A stretch of DNA of 64,000 nucleotides from Conchocele bisecta (GCA_029237695.1 CM055265.1:114240067-114304066), one strand, 5' to 3'; shown: positions 7,692-18,957, numbered from the stretch's first letter. Notes: generated by a model not told the origin, from the sequence alone. Made by a program: numbers and translations.

Positions 7692-8166
7692 TTTTCATTA
7701 ATTCGTTCTCACGAAATAACAATTCGTTCCCACAATTTAAAAATTCATTCCCACGAATTAACAATTAGTTTTTTTCCAATTCGTTCCCTCAATTGAACAA
7801 TTCGTTCCAACGGGAACGAATTGTCAATTCGTGGGAACGAATTGTTATATCGTGAGAACGAATTGTTAATTCGAGGGAACGAATTGTTAAATTGAGGGAA
7901 CGAATTGCCATTTCGTGGGAACGGATTGTTAATTCGAGGGAACGAATTGTTATGTCGTGGGAACGAATTGTTAATTCGTGGGATTATCGTGGGAACAAAT
8001 TGTCATATAGTAGGGAACGAATTGTTAATTCGAGGGAACGAATTGTTATATCGTGGGAACGAATTTTTAATTCGAAGGAACGAATTGTTAAATTGAGGGA
8101 AGGAATTGTTATTTCGTGGGTATGAATTAATACAAAAAATCCATGTCCCCTGCGGGGCTCCGTAGG
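7692..8166. mobile_element. FB-family foldback element (FB2)
   Basis: The left arm (to about 7810) carries ATTCGTTCCC-type 21-mers; from CGGGAACG at 7810 the right arm carries the reverse complement, about fifteen 21-bp units. The right end is GTCCCCTGCGGGGCTCCGTA, the family terminus. Because 21 bp is seven codons, the arm produces false open frames with a seven-residue ERIVNSR-type repeat. Confidence 0.7.
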
Positions 8167-8310
8167 ATTTTATATGGATTTATAAAATTATTTACAATTA
8201 TTGAAATCTAATTAGCGTTGCGAACGCTTGCATTTGTACAATCGATGATTACTAAGTGCTTACATATTCCACTCGTTTTTCGAAATGTGGCGCAGTGTGA
8301 TTAGGTCACA

Positions 8311-8557
8311 TTAACCCTTTCACCCCTAAGTAACTGAATAGGCTGCGATATGTTAATTTTGCAACAAATCCAATCATCGCAAAATGATTTTCAGACTATT
8401 CCATTTATGAAAAAGGGGGTATTTGTTGTTCTCAAAAATATGAAAATTGCTTTCAAACAGTGCAGATCCTGATGAGACGGCTCGTTACGAGCCGGCTCAT
8501 CTGGATCTGCACTGTTTGCATAAACCGATATAGCAGGCTTTCGGGTTCAAAGGTTAA
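8311..8557. mobile_element. MITE family L
   Basis: Begins TTAACCCTTTCACCCCTAAG and ends TTTCGGGTTCAAAGGTTAA. Carries a strong hairpin with arms CAGTGCAGATCCTGATGAGA (8459 onward) and its complement around ACGGCTCGTTACGAGCCG. Five copies are in the window. Confidence 0.65.
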
Positions 8558-8586
8558 GTAATATTTACGTTTCACTATTCTAAGGA

Positions 8587-9206
8587 GTCCCGCATGCAGG
8601 GGGCGTATAATTCGTTTTTTATTAATTCGTTCCCACGAATTCACAATTCGTTCCCTCAATTTAACAATTCGTTCCCACGAAATAACAATTCGTTTCCCTC
8701 AATTTAACAATTCGTTCCCACGAAATAACAATTCGTTTCCTCAATTTAACACTTCATTCCCACGAATTAAAAATTCGTTCTCACGAATTAACTATTCTCA
8801 CGAATTAACTATTCGTTCCCTCAATTTAACAATTCGTTCTCGCGAAATAACAATTAGTTCCCACGGGAACGATTTTTTAATTCGTGGGAGTGTTAAATTG
8901 AGGAAACGAATTTTTATTTCGTGGGAACAAATTGTTAAATTGAGGAAACGAATTGTCATTTCGTGGGAACGAATTGTTAATTCGAGGGAACGAATTGTCA
9001 TTTCGTGGGAACGAATTGTTAATTCGACGGAACGAATTGTTATATCGTGGGAACGAATTGTTAATTCGAGGGAACAAATTTTTAAATCGAGGGAACGAAT
9101 TGTTATTTCGTGGGAACGAATTGTTAATTCGACGGAACAAATTTTTAAATCGAGAGAACGAATTGTTATTTCGTGGGAACGAATTAATAAAACAAATGCA
9201 TGTCCC
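8587..9206. mobile_element. FB-family foldback element (FB3)
   Basis: Left end GCATGCAGGGGGCGTATAAT, then arms of 21-bp units meeting at about 8866 (AGTTCCCACGGGAACG). The right arm ends at ATGCATGTCCCTG. It is the longest foldback copy here, with roughly a dozen units per arm. Open frames inside are repeat artefacts. Confidence 0.7.
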
Positions 9207-9289
9207 TGTTTAACATTGTCTGTGATATTTTATATCGAGTGGATACAAAAAATGACACCAACAATCAAATATTGATTTCATCACCTTAT

Positions 9290-9600
9290 GATTTGAGACA
9301 AGTCATGTGTTTTGTACCTTTATGTAAGAAGCAGTGTTTTCACGTAAATGATGTCGAATGTCGCCGAACTTTCAAAGCAAATGTAGTATCTCAAACACTT
9401 CGGAAATGTTTTGACAATGGGAGATCGTAGCTAGTTATTTCTCTTCGCAAATCTATTTATAGAGATCCGATCCTACGCTGTATTTCAGCGTTTATTTCTT
9501 ACTGAATAGCACAGAAATTGAGCTTTGCGAACAGAGTAGACCCAGATCAGACTGCACATCTGTGCAGTCTGATATGAGTCTACACTGATTGCAGTAACAC
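9290..9600. mobile_element. Family M and family K fragments
   Basis: 9290-9370 resembles part of family M (ACAAGTCATGTGTTTTGTAC). 9527-9600 is a family K hairpin (AGATCAGACTGCACATCTGT and its complement). No gene is visible. Confidence 0.45.
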
Positions 9601-10064
9601 TAATAAGTGTGAAAATATGAATCTGGCAAATAATGTAGTCCCATATCAGATTACGTAGATATGTAGGATGATCAGGATCAACACTTGTCGAAATCACTAT
9701 AATTGTTCCTTTTCATAACAAATCATGCTACATACACCCTTTTACAAGCAATAAGGCCCCAAACTACGGAATTTGCACCGGATTTCTATAAATAAATTGA
9801 ACGGAAGATAACTAGGTGCGATCGATCATTTTATCACGCCCACGTCTGACGTTTTCTTCAATACTGTTCCAACGTGTTTGGGGATTCTTAATAATTGTCC
9901 GCCTTCAGTGCGCTTTATTTAATACAAATCAATGAAATCATTCTAAAAAGCTATAATAAAAATAATATGTGAATCGAGGCGAAATTGGTCCGTTGTGCCT
10001 GTTCACACATTAAAATACAGCGGCGGCAACTGTATTCGGGTCGATTCCATTCGGTGATTTCGTA
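9601..10064. other. No feature recognised
   Basis: Unique-looking AT-rich sequence with no supported gene or repeat. Confidence 0.3.
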
Positions 10065-10216
10065 TTGCAATGTTTTATGCAGGCTAAAAATGCATATCAT
10101 TTTCATAAAACGGCACACAATAAAACGATTTTACATCGTGCGAGTAAAATATATAAGAAAACAATTACTACGCATGCGAACAACTATAAACATAAATCGG
10201 TGCACGAATACGACAA

Positions 10217-11745
10217 ATGCAAAAGTCAAGACCTAAAGACTTTTGGAAGTTTTTAAACGGCGTCCAAAACACCGAACATATCACTTGCATTCATGTTAAT
10301 CAATTGTATAACTACTTTAAAGACATGAATGCCATTGATCATATTAATGAACAACATATTATTGATGCTGCAGCAGATATAAATTTACCGAATAATGAAG
10401 ACATTAACACGCCTATATCAGCAAATGAGATACTCTCAGCGATTTCCAAACTGTCAAACAACAAGGCTTGTTCTCGCGATTCTATACTTAACGAATATAT
10501 TTCAAAAAACTAAACACATAATGTTAAGTCTCTACGTGAAACTGTTTAATCATGTTTTTGAAAGTGGAATTGTACCAAATGATTGGCTCGAAGGTCATAT
10601 AATACCAATTTATAAGCATAAGGGCTCAAGGCATGACCCTGACAATTATAGGGCAATAACAATAGTTAGCTGTCTTGGTAAAGTATTCACTTCTATAATT
10701 ACAAATAGGTTGACAACATATGCTGAACAGAATGGGCTTATAACTGAGGCACAGGCTGGTTTTCGGAAAGGATATAGTACGGCTGATAACATTTTTACTT
10801 TACATGCAATTATAGAAATACTATTTAGTAAAAGGCAACCTCTTTTCTGCGCATTTATTGATTTTAGGAAAGCTTTTGATACTGTATGGAGAAATGGCCT
10901 CTGGTATAAGCTGTTGCTGTCCCGCATAAACGGGAAATGTTTAAACATAATTAAAAACATGTATAAACGTATTAAATCTTGTGTTAAAGTAGGAAATGAC
11001 TTTTCAGAATACTTCCCATGCATGGTGGGTGTCAGGCAGGGTGAAAATATGTCACCATTTTTGTTTGCCATGTTTTTGAACGACCTTGAAGATTTTCTCA
11101 ATGTATGCGGTATTGTAGATTTACAATCGGTTACATCTGACATGTTTCAACATCTAGATATATATGTTAAACTATTCTTATTATACGCTGACGACACTAT
11201 TCTCATGTCTGAGACAGAAACTGGCCTACAAGATGCTCTAAATTATTTTCATCAATACTGTATTCAGTTGAAATTGGAAGTAAACGCATCAAAAACCAAA
11301 ATTATGATTTTCAAAAAACGATAAATCATCAACAAAGATAGCCTTTACATATAACGATAACACAATTGAAATTGTAGACCACTTTACATATTTGGGAAAT
11401 GTTTTTTCACAAAACGGAACTTTTCATAAGACTAAGAAACATTTGATTGACCAAGCATCCAAAGCTCTTTTCGGCCTATTTAGAAAGATTAACAACTTGT
11501 CAACTCCAGTAGACTGTCAGCTTAAGTTATTTGATCAATGTATCACTCCAATTCTCTGCTATGCCTGTGAAATCTGGGGATTTGAAAACATTTCGGCTAT
11601 AGAAACAATTCATTTAAAATTTTGTAAAACTGTTTTGGGGGTAAAGAAATCTACACCAAATTTCATGGTTTATGGAGAAATCGGCAAATTTCCGCTTATT
11701 ATTGACATTAATGTAGAATTATTTCGTTTTTTTTGGGCAAATTAG
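10217..11745 (+). pseudogene. LINE reverse transcriptase, frameshifted
   Basis: The enzyme would copy the element's RNA into DNA at the target site. Visible motifs: NKACSRDSILNEYI (finger region), GFRKGYSTADNIFTLH, the catalytic FIDFRKAFD (Asp codon at 10860-10862), GVRQGENMSPFLFA (about 11026-11067) and the catalytic YADDT (11183-11197). A thumb-like region follows, with YLGNVFSQNG and CYACEIWGFENI. The frame shifts by +1 near 10503-10510 and again near 11312-11319; both sites have the context TTTCAAAAAAC with a run of six As, consistent with single-A insertions. A third shift lies in a T-run around 11721-11730. Confidence 0.72.
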
Positions 11746-12246
11746 TTTCAGGGAAGCAGAGTAAATTATTGTTTCTTATGTATAAGTTATTATATACACA
11801 ACATGAAGCAAATGTGACTCATTTCCGATGGATTCAGAATGTTAAATCTATTTTAACTGAAATTGGAGTTCCTGGCGTATGGCTTAGCCGAACGTGTTAA
11901 TGATATCTGGCTGAGCCACTACGCCAGGACTCAGCTTCAGAAACCATTTATTCAGTCATGGCTCACCAGCATCGATTCATCTTCACGTGGAATTACGTAT
12001 AGAATCTTTAAAACAGAGTTTGGATTAGAAACATATTTAATTAATCTCACGGAAAGGTTAAGAAAAACATTGACCAGATTTCGAACTTGTAATCATAGAC
12101 TGGCGGTCGAAACTGGTAGATGGACAGGTGTGCCGAGAGCAAGCAGGGTCTGCAACAAATGTGGCGCTGGTGCTCTCGGTGACGAGTTTCGCACGTATGA
12201 ATCTTTATTACACTCTTGCAAGTTATGTGCACGGGTTTCGCTGTGA
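11722..12246 (+). pseudogene. LINE C-terminal domain
   Basis: Reading resumes in another frame from the T-run (LVSGKQSKLLFLMYKLLYT) to a stop near 11897. A further frame runs from about 11863 to 12246 with LTRFRTCNHRLAVETGRW and CNKCGAGALGDEF, then HSC: a Cys-Cys-His-Cys-like cluster typical of LINE tails. It is broken by at least one more frameshift. Confidence 0.6.
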
Positions 12247-12420
12247 GAGAAAACCCGTAATCAACTCCTTACTAATAATACACCGTGAAGAGAACACCCG
12301 TAATTGCGCGCCTGTTTTCTTGGAAACCACGAACTACCACGCAAAATGTTTACTTTTTATTATAGTCAAAATAAAGTTATTTGAAAACTTGGAAAGGGTT
12401 TCGACTAATCTAGAATGTTA

Positions 12421-12657
12421 ATGTGTTTGAACACATTCCAAACATGCACTCAACTATATCTGGTTCATAGAAACAGCTGCGTAATTCGGATTTCAAAAAG
12501 TTTACATGACGTCATATTTGACGTCACACAACGTAACGTCATCTCGCGGGAAAACACGTCATTGTGTAACTATTCATGCGCACATCACAATTCATGATTT
12601 TAATCTCAAAAACAGACTAAATGTGCATATATATCCGCCGTGGAAGTGTAATAAATA
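12421..12657. promoter_or_regulatory. Cluster of CRE-type motifs
   Basis: Two perfect TGACGTCA palindromes at 12507-12514 and 12519-12526, with further ACGTCA or CGTCAT cores to about 12563. These match CREB/ATF sites. No gene is adjacent, so a regulatory role is only possible; they may belong to a repeat. Confidence 0.3.
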
Positions 12658-12818
12658 GGATATTCCATCGTACATGTTTGAATAGCGGAAATAATGCACT
12701 CGTGTCCGTCGGAGTCCGTGCAAGCAACTCGTTCGCTACGCTCACTCGTTGATTACGCGGAAGCCGACGCACACTCGTGTATTATTGCCCGCTATTCAAA
12801 ATGTACGATGGAATATCC
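12658..12818. mobile_element. 161-bp palindromic element
   Basis: Arms GATATTCCATCGTACAT and ATGTACGATGGAATATC enclose further paired blocks (GAATAGCGG with GCCCGCTATTC). MITE-like; no coding capacity. Confidence 0.55.
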
Positions 12819-12984
12819 TCATTATATTCACTCGAGGAGGAATATAGGTTCAGACGGGCAATATGACACCATATTGACTGTGTAAAACCACAATAACGTA
12901 TTTGTCATACCGTAAATTATTTCTACTACTCTAGAATTTAGTGTTATAAGTGTATTGTTACATGTTTAACGTTGAGAGTTGAAT

Positions 12985-13275
12985 CTGGTTATAATATCCC
13001 TTATACATGTAAGAGTAATACGATTATTCCTAATCCTCTTATTTTTAGTGGAAGGGGCCAATTGACTTTGGTGTGATATGGACCTGGCACAATGTCAGTT
13101 AATTCTAATTTCGGGGCCAAATATTTTCGTTGTAAATAGTCCGTTCTGGTTTTGGAAGTTTTCCGCCAATACAGAAAGCTAAATGCGGGACCGAACCCGT
13201 TGCCCCGGCCTTACATGACCTTAGTTATTGATAGGCAGTTAAACACCAATACATCACTCAATCTACATATAAGTA
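12985..13275 (-). mobile_element. SINE-like repeat, copy 1
   Basis: Homologous along its length to 20610-20880. On the minus strand it has a B-box-like GGTTCGGTCCCGC (about 13200-13188) behind a TTTAACTGCCTATCAATAAC head, suggesting a tRNA-related SINE. Confidence 0.5.
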
Positions 13276-13485
13276 TGGTCATTTCACAACAAAAATAAAG
13301 GAAATTCACATTTGTTTCCTTACTGGTACATTTGTATAGCGAAGTGTGAGAATAAGCCAAACCAAAGTATATCTCATGTTAATCATATTTTCGGATAGTA
13401 CAGTGTAGTTGCTTGAATATAACGCATGTGAAATGTCATCAAATATTTGGACGTGACTTGATAAATGGGTATTATGGGCTTATCG

Positions 13486-13700
13486 ACCAGAGTAGATCCA
13501 GATCAGCCTGTGCATCCGCACAGTCTGATCAGGATCTACGCTGTTCGCCATTCCGTCAATGAAACACCCGTTATGCTTGTAACAAGCAATATGTAGATTG
13601 CTATATGGCTACACGAGTGCGCCGCCGTTTGATCAGGAGCTAGACTGGTCACAAATCCCATAAGCCCCATTTCTCCAGTCACAGCCACATATAGTCGTGT
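13486..13700. mobile_element. Family K hairpin element
   Basis: Hairpin AGATCCAGATCAGCCTGTGC / complement, then ATTCCGTCAATGAAACACCC and a tail ending CCCATAAGCCCCATTTCTCC. The same tail motif underlies the 57-bp satellite at 54.9 kb. Confidence 0.55.
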
Positions 13701-13799
13701 GATTGATTGACAGATGTCATTATCACATGAAAACATTGTTATTACGTGCTGTAACCCATTAAATAAATGTGAAATGGCACACGTGTAATAACATCAGGA

Positions 13800-14110
13800 G
13801 TGAATTTGATTGGCTGACCGCATCACCCTAATTATGTATTCGTATTTTGCGCCAACGTTATGTCAACTGAATAACATGGAGATATTCCAAATGACATCCG
13901 TAATGGCGCGACAAAGCAATTTTGACGTTAACGTCATCATGTTTGAAACGTCATTAGAAGCGTGCTGTTTGCATATGGCTTTAGGCAATGCTCATTCAGG
14001 GGCCTCGCGTAGACCAAGTGCCTTCATGACGTCACTACGCGGAAGTGCCTTCATGACGTCACTACTTCATGACGTTCATGACGTTCATGACGCGGCCCCA
14101 GAATATGAAT
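13800..14110. promoter_or_regulatory. CRE-type motif cluster with short tandem repeats
   Basis: TGACGTCA occurs at about 14027 and 14054 inside two near-identical GTGCCTTCATGACGTCACTA blocks. Three TTCATGACGT units then run to 14093, with TGACGTTAACGTCA at about 13922. No adjacent gene; a repeat or enhancer relic. Confidence 0.3.
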
Positions 14111-14220
14111 ACCGAAAATTATCTACGTGAATGGGACGATTTATAAAAGTACTGAAAATACTGAATATAATGCTCAAATTACATCAGTTTTTTGTTGGAA
14201 ATGTAACAATAACGTTTCAT

Positions 14221-14330
14221 CATGTCCAGCCCCGTGTGCAAACGTTTGCTGTGGCCCTCGGGAACTGTTGCAGCCGCGGGTTCAAACAGTTCCCGAGGGC
14301 CACAGCAAACGTTTGCACACGGCTGGACAT
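14221..14330. mobile_element. Family I palindrome, 110 bp
   Basis: Near-perfect inverted repeat: CATGTCCAGCCCCGTGTGCA at the left, the complement at the right, with TTCGAACCCG-type centre. A diverged relative is at 63818-63905. Confidence 0.6.
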
Positions 14331-14477
14331 GATCAAATCTTACATTGTAATACAAATCATACTACTCTAGTGCAATAAATATGCAAATGAGTCCGCTACA
14401 GAAAACATGTTAGGTAATCAGCCAGCTTCAAATTATGATGATGTGCTTATGCAATCAATATAATCTAACATTTGTGT

Positions 14478-14581
14478 TGATTTAATATGATATTTATTAA
14501 ACGAGCTGACTAATTTCGGCATAGCCGAATTTCTTGTGAAATCAGTAAACTCGTTTAATAAATATCATATTACATCATCAC
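14478..14581. mobile_element. Family T palindrome, copy 1
   Basis: TGATTTAATATGATATTTAT at the left and the complement at the right, around TTTCGGCATAGCCGAA. Confidence 0.55.
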
Positions 14582-14649
14582 TCATGTAAGATTATCAATT
14601 GACTGTCCATGAAGCGAACAAGCCACACACATGTATTGTATATAAATGA

Positions 14650-15010
14650 TAGTATTCCGTTTCCTAAGCCTTGCCAGATATTTGTTTACCATTCACGGCA
14701 CTAACCTACTATTCTATTATCCCGTCAACACATACAGTGGGGTCAGCGTGTAAGTGCACACACAAACGAATACGACAGGTTGGTTCCAACCTGTCGTGTT
14801 CGTTCGTGTGTGCACTTACACGCTGACCCCACTGTACAAATAGCTTTAACATGCAATCAAATAACCCCAGCCGCATCCTCAAAACCGGAGAATCGACTAG
14901 TATGACAACCGCACATATTCATACGCAGTGATTAGGTCGTATTGACAGGATATCAAAAATGTTTCACGGCACCGTGTTTCACGGCACATATGCATTGTGT
15001 TGACGGGATA
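14650..15010. mobile_element. Family F element with a nested H palindrome
   Basis: Left part AAGCCTTGCCAGATATTTG and CACGGCACTAACCTACTATT, then ATCCCGTCAACACA; right end TGTTGACGGGATA. The 100-bp family H palindrome is inserted within it at a TA. Confidence 0.6.
14735..14834. mobile_element. Family H 100-bp perfect foldback, copy 1
   Basis: CAGTGGGGTCAGCGTGTAAG at the left, its exact complement at the right, no spacer (centre GGTTCCAACC). Flanked on both sides by TA, as expected of Tc1/mariner-type target duplications. Exactly 100 bp, like copies 2 and 3. Confidence 0.75.
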
Positions 15011-15230
15011 AATCTGAGACAGCGCCTGAGTCACAGTACCTTTAAACTAAGACGGATTTAAGTGTACGTATTATTACATAAAATGAGCGCTCGCAGTGTA
15101 TTAACACGCTGTAATAAAAATCATATTACACTAGTGCAATAAATATGCCAATTATATCGTTAAACAAAAATAGGTTTGGTGACCAGTACAGCTTCAATGT
15201 ATGACGACGTGTTTATGTAATAAATATAAT

Positions 15231-15542
15231 CTAACATTTGTGATGATTTAATATGGTGTTTATTAAACTCGTTGACTAATGTCATAAGAAACTCTGCATA
15301 GCCTCGTTTAGTAAACTTGTTTAATACGTGGAATCTCTCTAAACCGGACAACAAGCATGTGATCATAATTTGGATGGGTTACTTGGATATTTATCTCAGG
15401 TGATAATGTCTGTTCGTGATCGCATGGCACTCAACTATGCCTGATTCACAGAGAAACCTCGCTAAACCGGACACCCTGGGGACCTCCCAGGGTGGCCGGT
15501 TTTAGCGAGGTTTCACTGTATCATATTAAATCATCATTCATG
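15231..15542. mobile_element. Family T copy 2 split by a family G insertion
   Basis: The T arms are 15231-15326 and 15522-15542. Between them lies a pogo-like family G element, 15327-15521, starting GTGGAATCTCTCTAAACCGG and ending GCGAGGTTTCACTG before TA. G also contains a 15440-15515 hairpin (AAACCGGACACCCTGGGG). Confidence 0.6.
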
Positions 15543-15775
15543 TAAGATTCTCTATGTACGTATTGTATTGTATATCATTGCAATGTAATGTACATGTATA
15601 TGTGGATAGCAATCATCAGACAGTTTAAATTCCAGACGCTCTCTCATATCGCACTGTATCAACAAACAACAGCTATACGCACTGCCAGAGTATCGAGATA
15701 TTTTTTTTATACAAATAGCAATAAAATAGGAGAATCCAAGATAGAAAGCTGCAACGCATTACATGATACATGTAC

Positions 15776-16059
15776 CTGTAGCCGATTTCACCAACACTGC
15801 AAAGTATACATTTCTAGCAAAGTCTACTTTGAGGGAGAACTTTTCAAATTTAAGATAAATTTATTAATTTTTATTATACTGAATTTATTACATTATCACA
15901 GCCATTTTGGCTGTGATAATGTAATAAATTCAGTATAATAACTCTGCATACTTTTAATCATCAAATGTATGCAGTCGCTAGTTCTATATGAAATAATCTC
16001 CCTCAAAGTATACTTTGCCAGAAAATTAGACATTGCAATGTGGGTGAAATCGGCTACAG
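15776..16059. mobile_element. MITE family B, full-length
   Basis: Termini CTGTAGCCGATTTCACC and GGTGAAATCGGCTACAG. Subterminal AAAGTATAC blocks; central palindrome TATACTGAATTTATTACATT pairing across TTTTGGCTGTGATAATG. Confidence 0.75.
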
Positions 16060-17012
16060 GTACATGTATCTACTGGAATCAGAGAATTGCCTGCATCTAA
16101 AGGTACATGTATTTAGTAATATTGCATGCTACCCAGTGAATTACCATGATTCTGGAGGGATTTATTTCCTTGAGCGAAATATTTCCTCTAGACGTTCTAG
16201 AGACGTAATTGACGTCACGTATGACGTCATTCCGGCGAAGAAACAATTCATAAGAATCACTTCAAAATTGTCAATTTTGACAACGTTATAAGCTGGTCTA
16301 AGAGCAAATTTCACATTTTTCGAAGAGCATGTAATATATAAAATGGTAGTTGATTAAACTCTATTTTTTATACCATAGCAAATTCTAGGCATTGCATTGG
16401 TCAATTTCACGTGATAACACTACCGTGTCGCCAGATTGCAGCGGGAAATATTAGAGGGGAGTGCAATATTACCCTCCCGTCCCGAAAATACCCGAAGCTT
16501 AATTAACGGAAACAGTCGAATTATGGTTGGACTGCCTTGGCGTTTATCTAAAACGGAAACTGAAAGTGCCAAGGCATACAAATGAAATGACAACAAACAA
16601 TGGGATGGCACCCGGTTCGTGACATTCCTGCTGTAATTTTACAATAGAAACTGGATACCAGACCAGCATTCGTAAACGATATGGCGATATAATAAATAAA
16701 TATCGCCCTTGGTTGACGGATATATTGTGGAGTATCTCCTCTCGAAAACAATATATATTGCTTCCTCAGGGAGATAATCCAACAATTCACCTCAACAAGG
16801 TCAGTAATTATAAAATAATTCATACTCCAAATGGTTTACACAATCTGGTGTAGAAAGGATGTCTGGTACCAGATCAGAATACTGTGTGTTAATGCTTAAA
16901 CATTTATATTTGTAATATCCTCGCTGACTACATGCCGCTTCCCATACGGTGCATGCCCGTCCGTGTATGACCATGTTGTTGAACGGCCATATATAGAGGT
17001 GCTTAGATTTGT
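16060..17012. other. No gene recognised; CRE-like pair at about 16208
   Basis: TTGACGTCACGTATGACGTCA at 16208-16228 holds two perfect CRE palindromes. The rest shows no recognisable gene or repeat; short open frames here lack any family features. Confidence 0.3.
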
Positions 17013-17130
17013 CAGTGATGATTTAATATGATATTTATTAAACGAGTTTACTGATTTCATAAGAAACGAGGCTATGCCTCGTTTCTTATGAAATCAGTCA
17101 ACGAGTTTAATGAATACCATATTAAATCAC
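17013..17130. mobile_element. Family T palindrome, copy 3
   Basis: Near-perfect inverted repeat with arms TGATTTAATATGATATTTAT and the complement; the centre pairs TTTCATAAGAAACGAGGC with its complement. Confidence 0.6.
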
Positions 17131-17434
17131 CAAAAATGTCATATTATAAGTATTGCATAAACAAACATCATACATTGAAACTCAACTCATCACCTGAGCA
17201 TGTTTTCTGTAGCGAGGTCATGTGCATATGTATTACGCTATTGAATTACGATTGTTATTCACTGTTTGTATACACTGCAGAAGCATATGTTAAACGATAA
17301 ACATAACTCAATCAATCAAAACCTTACCGTTGTGCCATGGATGCGCCCCACCGGTTTGTATAGGCATTCACGTTGTGATGAGATCAACAGACATTTCTGT
17401 TGATTCTGAATCATTATGTCTAAGTCAAGTGCCA

Positions 17435-17612
17435 GGGGGCGTTTCACTAAACTTCGCAAGACTAAAATGTTCGTAAGTGCAAAATTATGATGGTCTGTAA
17501 ATTCCACATTAACAATGTTTTCTTGTAAACAATTATTGGATTTACATTTATTGAGCATAGGCTGCATATGTGCAATAAATGTAAATCCATCAATTGGAAT
17601 TTCTAGACGAAT
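17435..17612. mobile_element. MITE family A, truncated
   Basis: Left terminus and centre are present; the central palindrome is partly deleted and the right terminus is missing. It breaks off into K-like sequence after ATTTCTAGACGA. Confidence 0.6.
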
Positions 17613-17649
17613 CTACACTGGTCCTGGATCTACACTGGTCGCAAAAAAA

Positions 17650-17946
17650 TGGCGAACAGTGTAGATCCTGATCAGACTGTGCGGATGCACAGTCTGAGCT
17701 GGATCTACACTGGCCGCAAAACCCATAAGTTTCTACATCCGCATCAACACATAAGGTAGAAGGTTGACTAAAAGGACAGAGCACATGTGGAATTCAATTG
17801 CTAGTTGCGATATTTTGTTAGATAATTGGCGAAACATAATGATGCCATAGCCTGCACAATCCCAGAGTCTATTTCCAAACGCAAAATAAACTATGTGTAC
17901 GGGTAATTACATGTAAACGACGACTACGTAATTGCAACTGAACAAT
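17650..17946. repeat. ~300-bp duplicated segment, copy 1
   Basis: Almost identical to 22339-22643: a K hairpin followed by ~210 bp ending GCAACTGAACAATAA. Differences are about one substitution and one short indel near 17730. Confidence 0.7.
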
Positions 17947-18190
17947 AAGATTTGCGGTAAAGTTGTTGAGTACCCATTATCTCTGCAACGGTAATTCGGA
18001 TTGACTTCAAACTTCATATGCATGTACTTCATTATCGTCATCCATAATTTCAGTCCATACCACACCCATGCAGCCTTCATGGCAAAGGTCAAGGTCAAAT
18101 TTCTTAGCAATTTGCGTTAACGTTTGTTTTAAATATTTGGGTTAAAATATGTATGTGTCGGTCCAGGCGGCAGCCGGGGGTATACGTGAG
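17947..18190. mobile_element. Family Y repeat
   Basis: Homologous in parts to 49790-49990 (CGGTAATTCGGATTGACTTC; ATCGTCATCCATAATTTC; GCAGCCGGGGGTATACGTGA). No coding capacity. Confidence 0.4.
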
Positions 18191-18275
18191 CCCCTGCTCA
18201 CTTTCTCTAGTTATTCTGTAAGTTGAGCTATAATGTTTCACACCCATGTCAATCAGGGTATACATACATGTACAT

Positions 18276-18685
18276 GTATAGAGAATACCAGGCTAGTGTC
18301 TTTTGATATCAAGTTTATCAGGCAAGGCTAGGAAACGTGAAGGAATTCCGAGGCTTGCCGAGGAATTCCTACCGTTTCCGAGCCGAGCCTGATAAACTTG
18401 ATATCAAAATACACTAGCCTGGTGTTCTATTTATCAGGTAACGTTTTCTGCTCCAAAATTACTACAGATGACGTCGTTATCTATGGACAGAACGCGGACT
18501 TGTTTATGTTGCGTCATTACACTGACGTCATTCGGTAACGTTACGTGACGTCATCCGACCAATGGAACGTCAGTTTTCACATCGTTGTAACCCGTATGTT
18601 TATATCAGGTCAATGCCTGATACAACAATATGTTATCAGTCAGTATGTATTCGGTCAATACAGGGCAGGTTACCTGATAAGCATT
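18276..18685. mobile_element. Family R composite foldback
   Basis: 18288-18425 is a palindrome with arms GATATCAAGTTTATCAGGC and the complement. The rest (TATCAGGTAACG to CAGGTTACCTGATA) is homologous to 45459-45720 and includes several ACGTCAT motifs. Confidence 0.5.
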
Positions 18686-18752
18686 TATAATATGTACATG
18701 TATGTGTTTATACGCTTGCCGTAATGTCCCTATTCTCGTGTGTGACCCATGC

Positions 18753-18935
18753 CAGTAGCCTATTTCACCAACATTGCAAAGTATACTTTTCTAGCAAAGT
18801 ACACTTTGAGGGAGTAATAATTTATGTTTCCTGAACTGCATTATTTTATATAGAACTAGCGACTGCATATAGTTGATGATTAAAAGTATGCTGACTTATC
18901 ATACTGAATTTATTACATTATCGCAGTCATAAATT
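18753..18935. mobile_element. MITE family B, truncated
   Basis: Left terminus GTAGCCTATTTCACCAACAT and subterminal AAAGTATAC blocks; stops at the centre (TTATCGCAGTC). Confidence 0.6.
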
Positions 18936-18957
18936 ATTCTGTATAGTCATTTGCACA

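Larger units (their letters stand above)
10065..12420 (+). mobile_element. Non-LTR retrotransposon (LINE), 5'-truncated and decayed
   Basis: A LINE fragment in plus orientation. It holds the linker before the reverse transcriptase, the full reverse transcriptase, and the C-terminal region with a Cys/His cluster; the endonuclease region is missing. The reading frame begins within a Lys/His-rich segment at about 10065 and is interrupted by indels, so the copy is dead. An AATAAA string at about 12369 may mark the 3' end. The clade is uncertain; the sequence style is that of CR1/Jockey-group elements. Confidence 0.7.

Noticed and set aside
7892..9275. Several 60-125 codon open frames with seven-residue repeats (ERIVNSR, RNELLIRG, NSFPRIN types)
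   Set aside because: They are translations of the 21-bp FB arm units in several frames and both strands; the period of seven codons keeps them open. The same applies at 24963-25269 and 45934-46248.
10503..10510. Programmed -1 frameshift at the A AAA AAC heptamer in the LINE
   Set aside because: The downstream reverse-transcriptase frame is +1 of the upstream one; a -1 shift would meet a stop within a few codons. An A insertion explains it.
10646..11143. 165-codon minus-strand open frame
   Set aside because: Antisense to the LINE reverse transcriptase.
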